From positions 721,454 through 785,453 of the forward strand of contig CAVZFD010000003.1 of NCBI GenBank assembly GCA_963774455.1: 64,000 bases of DNA, read 5' to 3'. Shown here piece by piece: positions 28,001 to 35,700 of the stretch. Each line of letters starts with the position of its first letter. The first letter of the stretch is position 1. Under the pieces are notes generated by a model. The model searched no databases. It was not told where the DNA came from and worked only from the letters and a program-made list of their open reading frames with translations. The DNA is from DATFVA01 sp963774455 (GTDB lineage: Bacteria; Bacteroidota; Ignavibacteria; Ignavibacteriales; Ignavibacteriaceae). The position numbers were made by a program, and so were the translations under genes.

Positions 28001-28831
28001 TGTTGCAAGAGCAATACTGCCATCGTTTAGTACACAGGCATTATAAACCTGGTTTTTATACAGAAAGTCATCTATTTCCGTCTTAAAGGGAATGTTCTTT
28101 TTTCCATCATAAATAAATAATCCTTTGAAATTAGTAGTAATAAGAATCTGGCCGGGAGAATTCTTATCCGGTGGTGAAAGCGGCAGCATATCAAATACGC
28201 CAATATTATTAAAATAATCACCATCAGGAATAACATAAATAGAGTCTCCATCAATTTTCATTAATCCTTTGCCTTGATTGCGGGAATAAATATCATCACC
28301 AATTTTATACAATCTGTAAGCATCAACAGAATCCCAGATTTTAAAATCTTTACCATCCCATCGAATAATTTCATCCGGGGTTTTGAAGAAAACACCTTTA
28401 GAGTTAACTGCGACGTCCCAAAATTCTTTATCAATTTTACGAACTTTATCCAGTTGTTTCTTAAGAGAAATAAATTTTAACAGACCTATAGAATCTGGTT
28501 CAAGATATCCGAAATCAGAAGAAGCGGTAATAAAAATTTTACCATTCTCAGCTATTGCAATTGTGCGCACAAGTGCGGAAAGCGGTATTTTTATTTCCCG
28601 CCAGGTGGTTCCATCATATTCTAAAAGTCCTTGTGAATTTCCAAAATACATAATACCCCGCTTATCCTGAGCAATAGACCAATTACTTGCGCTGGCATTA
28701 TATTGCTTTGGATTGAAGTATGTAGAAAATGGTTGAGTGGCGTTCCTGTAATCATAATATTCATTCTGGCAGAATGAAGCAGATGTGAAAAACAATATTA
28801 TCAATAAAATATTATGCTTAATTAAATTCAT
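25085..28831 (-). CDS. Sensor histidine kinase: propeller, Y_Y_Y, GAF, kinase
   Basis: 1248 residues: signal peptide (1-22), periplasmic two-component-type beta-propeller repeats (~30-670, e.g. SIAQDKRGIMYFGNSQGLLE, YPDKQGGLWIATNEGI), a Y_Y_Y immunoglobulin-like domain (~684-757, YTNLSGGAYTFRVRAKN), one membrane helix (~762-787), a GAF-like domain (~815-967, AEKAAVFLLDRKSSRF), HisKA (GIAHEIKNPLNF, ~1013) and HATPase_c to the end. It is the only one of the array with a single internal GAF. It ends in the same kinase module as its neighbours and is spaced 29 bases from the upstream gene. Confidence 0.93.
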   Translation of the reverse strand: MNLIKHNILLIILFFTSASFCQNEYYDYRNATQPFSTYFNPKQYNASASNWSIAQDKRGIMYFGNSQGLLEYDGTTWREIKIPLSALVRTIAIAENGKIFITASSDFGYLEPDSIGLLKFISLKKQLDKVRKIDKEFWDVAVNSKGVFFKTPDEIIRWDGKDFKIWDSVDAYRLYKIGDDIYSRNQGKGLMKIDGDSIYVIPDGDYFNNIGVFDMLPLSPPDKNSPGQILITTNFKGLFIYDGKKNIPFKTEIDDFLYKNQVYNACVLNDGSIALATQRGGVAIINRKGKLIRFLNQNSGLPTNVAYDVYPDKQGGLWIATNEGIVFSETNSPLSLIPAGGQLSSRVTSIIRFDNKMYVANDIGVLVLDHGKSKFELINGSNKPAYQLLKFKDYLIAATNGGLKTVRGKQVASELDAEAINSLYPSSLFPDMFYYCSRGFLGMVKVERGQSLIVKTYHLTTDEISTVVEEADSTLWIVQNEQPILHITSKMKGFEEGFGNDSIQFDDYKELEGLPGNYWTVFNFEGRFRLLTDKGIYKFDDRNKSFIPDSVFGPEFTTSAYSVSFIEKSNKGGYWILAEVNDHYQLGKALLQKDGNYKWKAIPLFQRIDVDDVNAIYPDYDPGKDKEILWISTSEGLVYYDPEIEKNLNIPFSVSIRKAIVKNDSTVFTGSKTTSGSFPDVKIPFSQNDFRFEFAAASYEKSSGNLYQYYLKGSDGSWSAWTPETKKDYTNLSGGAYTFRVRAKNVYGVISREDSFSFKVLPPWYLTWWAYTLYALILILVIFITDRIMRHKIINRERDRAKLREAELIKRQAQELETVDRLVRVINNAEDLEKLFKSLLEQTVSFIPQAEKAAVFLLDRKSSRFNVAFTSGYEVKDLDKITFSPDELKRRYTETSNEIEKGIYIISKTDNLYGDEKLSGFSKPNSMLVMEVEWDGKPEAYVVFDSFTDEKLFDPSTARILNRFREHAVSAISKAQSLKTLQEKNEEIVRTQQKLVTQEKLASLGTLTAGIAHEIKNPLNFINNFSEISRELLDEMKEELQRDHKKEAIELAEDLNQNLEKINQHGKRADSIVKGMLLHSRGTSGEKALIDINDLLDQYVTLAYHGLRAQNKDFNITVEKDYDKTLEKINVVPQDISRVFLNIINNACYAANDKKKKIGNSFTPILKVSTKNLNGKVEIRIKDNGNGIPLEVRDKLFNPFFSTKPSGEGTGLGLSLSYDIITKMNSGELKFESEVGKYTEFIIDLPKQ

Positions 28832-28860
28832 TTATCAGCTTTTTCAATTTATTCTAATTA

Positions 28861-31800
28861 TTAAGTTTTTGGTAAGCTTATTATAAATTCTGTGTATGTA
28901 CCTTCTTCAGTCTCAAAAACTATATTACCGCCATGCATCTTTGTAATGATATCATAGCTTAGTGAAAGTCCCAGGCCCGTTCCTTCGCCGGTTGGTTTGG
29001 TGGTAAAGAAGGGATTAAATAATTTGTCTCTTACCTCTTCCGGGATTCCCATACCGTTATCTTTAATATGGATTTCGACTTTATCCTTTAAGCTTTTGGT
29101 AGAAACTTTAAGAACAGGAGAGAAATCATTTCCGCTCTTTTTCATTTTATCATACGCCGCATAACAGGCGTTGTTAACTAAATTCAGAAATACCCTGCTG
29201 ATATCCTGAGGGACAACACTTATCTTTTCCAGAGTGTCATCATAATCTTTTTCAATTGTAATGTTAAATTCCTTATTTTGGGCCCGCAAACCGTGATAAG
29301 CAAGAGTAACATACTGATCGAGAAGATCATTTATATCTGTTAAAGATTTTTCACCTGAAGTTCCTCTTGAATGAAGAAGCATTCCCTTTACGATTGAATC
29401 CGCGCGTTTGCCGTGCTGATTTATCTTCTCAAGATTTTGTTTCAGATTTCCTACTATCTCCTTCACACCTTCACTGCTATTGCCGTTGTTGTTTAATTCG
29501 GTCTGCATTTCGTCCAGCAGCTCCGTACTTATCTCAGAAAAATTATTAATAAAATTCAGAGGGTTTTTAATTTCGTGAGCAATTCCGGCAGTAAGTTCAC
29601 CGAGTGAAGCCATCTTTTCGGAATGAATAAGCTGAGCCTGGGCAGATTTAAGTTTAGTATATGCCTTTTCAATTTCTTTAGCCTGCTTAAGTTCTTTTTC
29701 TTTTGCAAGTGCACGTTCTTTTTGGATTACACGCCGCCGTTGGATCCGGTCAATTAAAAAGATTAGTGAAATAAAAACCACTCCGTAAAACAAATAAGCC
29801 CAGGTAGTTTTCCACCATGGCGGATTAATAATTATCCGTATTGACTTTCCTTCATCATTCCAGATTCCATCTCCATTAGAACCTTTAACCTTAAATGTAT
29901 ATTTACCGGGAGCAAGGTTAGTGTATGATGCAAAATTTCGGTCAGTAGAAATCCAATGATTATCAAAACCTTCAAGTTTATAAATGATTTTATTTTTTTC
30001 CGGTCTTGAATAATGAATCGACGCAAACTCAAAAGATAAATTATTTTGCGTATAGGAAAGATCAAGATCATTAAGCCTCATTACACTTTTTTTAATCTTA
30101 ATCGCAGAGGAATCTGATTTAAGAGATACATCAGAAATTTTTATATCTTCAATCACTATATCCGGTTTTACTTCATTTATTTTTCCGGGATAAAAATAAG
30201 TGATGCCGTCGATTCCTCCTAAAAATATCTCACCATCTTTACCTACCCAGTTTGCTTTGCTATTGGTAAAACCCTGAAGCCCGTCCTGCGCATCAAAATT
30301 GACAAAATTCCACTTGTTCTTAGGAGCATTTTTATTCAGTTTAGATAATCCGGAAGATGTATTAATCCAAAGACTCCCTTCAAGATCTTCAATAATGGAA
30401 TTTATTTGATTAGATGGGAGACCATCTTTTTGATCAAACTTATTAATATTTTCAGCAGCGGGGTCAAATCTTAATAAACTGTTTGCCGTGGCAATCCAGA
30501 CTATCCCTTCTCTATCCTCAAAAATGCAATTAATAAAATTGTTTAGAGAACTAACATTCAGGGAGTCAAAATTATATTGCTTAAAATTACCAGTTGCTAA
30601 ATCATATTTAAAAAATCCGCTTTGCGTAGAACCTAACCAAAGGACATTATTAAATTTCTTACTGAACTCAATACTTGTACCTATTTCCAGAGGCATAAAT
30701 TTGTCGGAGTTAATTTCTTTTTCATTCATTTGACTTATGCTGTAATAATCTGATTCAGTCAAACTCAAAACCTGAATTCCATACCATAATGAATCAGGAG
30801 GCGGAATTACATTCCAGGTTCCATAAGAGTGCCCCACATCTGTTGCGTATGTAATTTTGTAATCACCCTTTTTCAAATTTAAACATCCAAGGGCAATCCG
30901 ATTTTTAAATCCTCCCCCGTCATTAAATGTTTTAAATAAATCATTCATTGACCAGATTGTTTTGCCATCTTCATTTAATAGTGATCCGGCATCTGAAAGA
31001 CCCACGCCAACATCCATTTGCCCCTCTCCCAGACCAATTATTAAAACTTTTTGATCAGAATTCAGGGAAAATGTTTTTTCCAGATTTGAGGCTTCCCCAA
31101 CTTTTAATATGGAAGCTATAGCTTCTTTTGAGCCTGCTATTTTATGTATTTTTTGTGAAAGCTCCTTACTCATTGGTTTATTCATGATCGTAGGTAAGCG
31201 AGCAAATCGATTTTGAGAGGGATTATATTTCTCAAACCCCTGTCTTGAGGCTATCCAGATACTACCATCTAAACCTATTTTTATAGAGTTTATATAATAA
31301 CTTGAAGTTTTGTTTTTATCAGGTGATTGAATAGTGCTTAATAAATTATTTTTATCAAGTTTGTGCAGACCAAGGTTATTATACGCGAACCATTTATTCC
31401 CCGCGTCATCAACAGCAAGACCCTGAATATTTATAGTCGCTCCTGAAACATAAGATTTGTCCAATTTGAATTTCAAAATATCAGATTTATGATTTTCCAG
31501 ATCGTAAGTAAATAATCCCTTTTCAGATGTACCTACCGTGATTTCTTTGTTTTGAGGTAAACCCGTAAATACTGTTGGAAAATTTGCGCCGGAACTTGCG
31601 ATGTCTCCGGTTAAAAACTTATGAAAATTAAATGGTTCTCTAAGCGGGTCAAATTTGATAAGACCTTTTCCCCATATACCAAGCCAGATAACTCCGTATT
31701 TGTCTTTACAAATGTTATTAATAACATCCCGCCCATAGGTGTTTACTTCATTATTACTATAATTAATTCTTTCGATGTTTTTTGTCTTAAGATTAATTCT

Positions 31801-32721
31801 ATACAACCCCTGCGAATAAACACTTGTCCATAAGTACCCTTCATCATCCTGCATTATTCCCGTGATGTTATCATAATTAGTAGGGTTTTTGATCAGGCTG
31901 AATAAATTGAAATCTTCAGTAGTATGATTAGAAGGCGAATATTTTATTAATTGATTTCTGCCGCCAAGCCAGATATTTCCGGATACGTCTTCATAAATAA
32001 TCTGAATTTCATTCGGGTTGAAATTTGCATTGAGAAAATACGGCTGAAATAAATTTAGCTTTTCATTGTATATTTTTAGACCGTTTGCATAATCGGCTGC
32101 TAAGATATTTCCATTCTTTAATTCATTTATACTATAGATATTACCCCATTGCGCATTTTTATTATTAGCATCGAGGTGTATCTGTTCAAACTTATTTTTT
32201 GATTTGTTGAATTTTTGTATTCCGTGATATGTGGATCCAAACCACAAATTTTCTTTAGAATCTAAAAGTGCGGAATAAGAATATGATATTTTAGTGACAC
32301 CCGCGGTTTCCATGTGATAGCCATGAAAAGTTGCATTTTTCGGATCGAATTTTGCGATAATGTTATTTGATACACCAATCCAGATAAATCCGTCAGCATC
32401 CTCTGCAATAGCATAGCAATCATTAGTTGGTATCGTAGTAGAGTCATTGGGATCGTTTTTAAATACTTTTATATTGTTTCCATCATATCTGTTAAGACCA
32501 TCATTAGTTGATATCCAGATAAACCCGTTACTATCCTGAAAGATATAATTGACTGTTGAATTAGAAAGTCCTTCGGGGATTGAGATATTTTCAAACAGGT
32601 AGTTCCTTTGCGCATAGCTTAAAGAGGACACACCTATCAGCAAAATCAAAAAGATTATAATTGTATACAATCTTTTGGGCAAAGAGTTTTCCGGCAGCAT
32701 TTTAATTTTCTGTTTATACAT
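28861..32721 (-). CDS. Sensor histidine kinase with 14-bladed-type propeller and inserted domain
   Basis: 1286 residues: N-terminal signal/anchor (~18-37), propeller repeats (~45-500 and ~670-840, e.g. GFIWISTNDGLNRYDGNNIK), a separate inserted domain at ~510-655 (KVLIIGLGEGQMDVGVGLSD, KGDYKITYATDVGHSYG), a Y_Y_Y domain (~884-947), a membrane helix (~967-990), HisKA (GIAHEIKNPLNF, ~1050) and HATPase_c. The architecture is that of Bacteroidota hybrid sensors but without receiver or AraC domains. The kinase module is almost identical to the other three. It lies 31 bases after the 32753 gene. Confidence 0.92.
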   Translation of the reverse strand: MYKQKIKMLPENSLPKRLYTIIIFLILLIGVSSLSYAQRNYLFENISIPEGLSNSTVNYIFQDSNGFIWISTNDGLNRYDGNNIKVFKNDPNDSTTIPTNDCYAIAEDADGFIWIGVSNNIIAKFDPKNATFHGYHMETAGVTKISYSYSALLDSKENLWFGSTYHGIQKFNKSKNKFEQIHLDANNKNAQWGNIYSINELKNGNILAADYANGLKIYNEKLNLFQPYFLNANFNPNEIQIIYEDVSGNIWLGGRNQLIKYSPSNHTTEDFNLFSLIKNPTNYDNITGIMQDDEGYLWTSVYSQGLYRINLKTKNIERINYSNNEVNTYGRDVINNICKDKYGVIWLGIWGKGLIKFDPLREPFNFHKFLTGDIASSGANFPTVFTGLPQNKEITVGTSEKGLFTYDLENHKSDILKFKLDKSYVSGATINIQGLAVDDAGNKWFAYNNLGLHKLDKNNLLSTIQSPDKNKTSSYYINSIKIGLDGSIWIASRQGFEKYNPSQNRFARLPTIMNKPMSKELSQKIHKIAGSKEAIASILKVGEASNLEKTFSLNSDQKVLIIGLGEGQMDVGVGLSDAGSLLNEDGKTIWSMNDLFKTFNDGGGFKNRIALGCLNLKKGDYKITYATDVGHSYGTWNVIPPPDSLWYGIQVLSLTESDYYSISQMNEKEINSDKFMPLEIGTSIEFSKKFNNVLWLGSTQSGFFKYDLATGNFKQYNFDSLNVSSLNNFINCIFEDREGIVWIATANSLLRFDPAAENINKFDQKDGLPSNQINSIIEDLEGSLWINTSSGLSKLNKNAPKNKWNFVNFDAQDGLQGFTNSKANWVGKDGEIFLGGIDGITYFYPGKINEVKPDIVIEDIKISDVSLKSDSSAIKIKKSVMRLNDLDLSYTQNNLSFEFASIHYSRPEKNKIIYKLEGFDNHWISTDRNFASYTNLAPGKYTFKVKGSNGDGIWNDEGKSIRIIINPPWWKTTWAYLFYGVVFISLIFLIDRIQRRRVIQKERALAKEKELKQAKEIEKAYTKLKSAQAQLIHSEKMASLGELTAGIAHEIKNPLNFINNFSEISTELLDEMQTELNNNGNSSEGVKEIVGNLKQNLEKINQHGKRADSIVKGMLLHSRGTSGEKSLTDINDLLDQYVTLAYHGLRAQNKEFNITIEKDYDDTLEKISVVPQDISRVFLNLVNNACYAAYDKMKKSGNDFSPVLKVSTKSLKDKVEIHIKDNGMGIPEEVRDKLFNPFFTTKPTGEGTGLGLSLSYDIITKMHGGNIVFETEEGTYTEFIISLPKT

Positions 32722-32752
32722 ATTAAAACTTATTCGCTTTCTTTATACCGCA

Positions 32753-35700
32753 TTAAGATAAGGGTAATTGAATTATAAACTCCGCGCCTTTTCCTTCTTC
32801 AGATTCCACTTTAATATTACCACCATGCACTTTTGCAACGATGTCATAACTAAGTGAGAGTCCCAGACCTGTTCCTTCACCTGAGGGTTTGGTTGTAAAG
32901 AACGGTTGGAAAATTTTATCTAAAATATCCTTTGGAATTCCGTTTCCATTATCACCAATCCTGATTTCAACTTTTCCATTCATATTCTTTGTTGATACTC
33001 TTAGAGCCGGAGAGAAACTACCAACTCCATTTTTCTTCTTCCTGTCATAAGCCGCATAGCAGGCATTGTTAATAATATTTAAAAATACTCTGCTAATATC
33101 CTGTGGAACTACAGTAATCTTTTCTAAAGTTTTATCATAATCTTTCTCTATATTAATATTGAATTCTTTATTCTGCGCTCTCAAACCGTGGTAAGCAAGA
33201 GTAACATACTGATCGAGAAGATCATTTATATCAGTCAAAGTTCTTTCACCCGAAGTGCCTCTTGAATGAAGCAGCATTCCTTTTACAATTGAATCCGCGC
33301 GTTTTCCGTGCTGATTTATTTTTTCAAGGTTTTGTTTTAAATCTTCAATTAACCCGATAACTTCATCAATGTTTTTATTACTCAATTCTGTTTTCATCTC
33401 ATCAAGTAGTTCACGACTGACTTCCGAGAAGTTATTTACGAAGTTTAGCGGGTTCTTAATTTCGTGAGCAATACCCGCAGTAAGCTCACCAAGTGATGCC
33501 ATTTTTTCAGAGTGAATAAGTTGCGCCTGTGCAGATTTCAATTCAGATAATGTCATCTCAATTTTATTTTTTGCTTCCTCAAGATTTTTAAAATCTTCAT
33601 AGCGGGCATAGGCGATGGAAAATGCTTCAGCCAATGTCCTTACTAATTCAAGTTTTTCATCTGTAAGTGGATTAACATCACCTACGTAAAGCATACCCTG
33701 CGTAAATGGAACAAAGTGAAGATCGAGAGATTCCGGAGGAGTTGATGAACCCTGGTAGGTTTCAGGATTCTGAACCTGTCCGAGCTTCATCATCGATTTT
33801 GTCCAGTTTATAAACTCTTCTTTATTCCAGTGTTCCGTATATACTTTTTCCTTTCGCCAGGACTCAACAGCGCTGCTTGTAAGCTTATTCGAATCAAACA
33901 GCAGGTCCAGAACTCCAAGCGGTCTGCCGTCAGGTGTTGTCAGGTAGACCTGAACTTTGCTTTGAGCTTGGTTAATTATGAAAACACCGCACCTGATAAA
34001 CGGAACATCAAGCATTTTCAGTTCCCTCCAGATTACAGATGTGATGCTGTTTAAATCTTCCGAAGTCCGCATAGAAGCAATTTCAGCACGAACACGATCC
34101 AGTGAAGCCTGTTTTACCGCCTCAACAGCCCTGGCTTCTGCTTCTATCAAATCAATATAACGTCTGTAAGTAAGACTTAACACTGAGGTGAATCTACGGA
34201 ATATCTGCAGCTCTTCTTCAGACAATTTACGTTCAGTCCACGCAAAAACGAATCCTTCTTTGAAAGGAAAATTATTTCCATATTGTGTCATTCCTTCAGG
34301 ATAATCGGGATAACCGATTTGAAGATTCATGACATCATAATAAGTTTTTATATCCTCTCCCTCTAAAACAGGGTGATATTCTTTCTGCAGTTTCCAGTTT
34401 TCAAAAATTCCATCCAGCACCGGATGGCCGGTTTGTTTTACTTTTCCAATTACCTGGAATGAATCACCTTGTTGAGAGGATGTTGTTGTGGTTAAACTTG
34501 TAGTTCTGGTCACCTCATCAATTTGACCTACACCGCAGCGGATCGGAATAATTCCAATTGCTTTTAACTCCTTGAAGAAAACATTAACAGTTTCGGATAA
34601 ATCATTCGGACTGTGCATTGCCATTGCTTTTGCACGAACTCTTTCAAGAGAAGCTTCAATTTTTGATTCCCTTGCCTGTGCTTCTGCTTTTTGTAAATCG
34701 ATAAAGCGGGTATAGGTTTGGTCAAACACTTTAGCAAAACGCTCAAGCAGGCGAATGTTTTCTTCCGGCTGTGGATCGGGTGTTGCTAAACCGATCAGAC
34801 CCTTTGAGAAATAGGCAATACTTTGCACCCTTCTCTGCTGGCTATAACCTGTTGAAACAGGCACCTTTACTTCTTTAGCAATATAATTAATATACTCGAT
34901 GAGTTCTTTCCCCTGCATGTCTATGATAATAGATCTCCTTTGCTCTTTCCATCCTTCATACATTTTCCGGACAGAATCATTTTTCTTACTTTCTAAAAAA
35001 AACCTGGTATTGACAGTGCTCCCGTCTTCGTCGGTTCCCCATGCTTCCATTATTCCGGAATCATCATTAAAAATACCTATATAAAGGCGGTTTGTTTCAA
35101 TTCCCAAACCATTTAATTGCATAAAAAATATTGATGCAGTTTCTGAAAGTTCATTGCTATGCTGCATAGCCATCGTTCTGGCGCGAACTCTTTCCAATGC
35201 AAGTTGAATTTCCGCTTCCCTGGCCTGTGCTTCTGCTTTTTGAAGATCCAGAAATCGTATATATGCCTGTTCAAATACTTTGGCAAACCGTTTTAGAATA
35301 TTATTTTCTTCTTCTGAAAATGATTTGTCTGAATAATTATGTATAGAAATTGCAGAGTTTTTTGTAAATGCAAATGATACTGTGTAGGCAGAAGCAGCTA
35401 ACATAATGTTTTTTCTGTTATCGGGCAGGTGTTTAAAGTCCGAATGCTCAAAAAGATAATTAAAGTACTTGTTTTTTTCTTCGAATGAAAAAGTCTTTGC
35501 AAAAAAGTCATCACCATTTTCTCTTGCGTCAAAAATGCTGGCAGGGATAAGATAATCTACATATGGAAGATGAAAATATGCAACGTACTTCTGGCCCGGA
35601 GCTGCAATCCACAGATTCGCATCTCTTGAACCTTCGGAAAATATATCGATATTAGCCGCATCCATCGAGATATTAAGATCCTTGAGTCTTTCAAAAGCAA

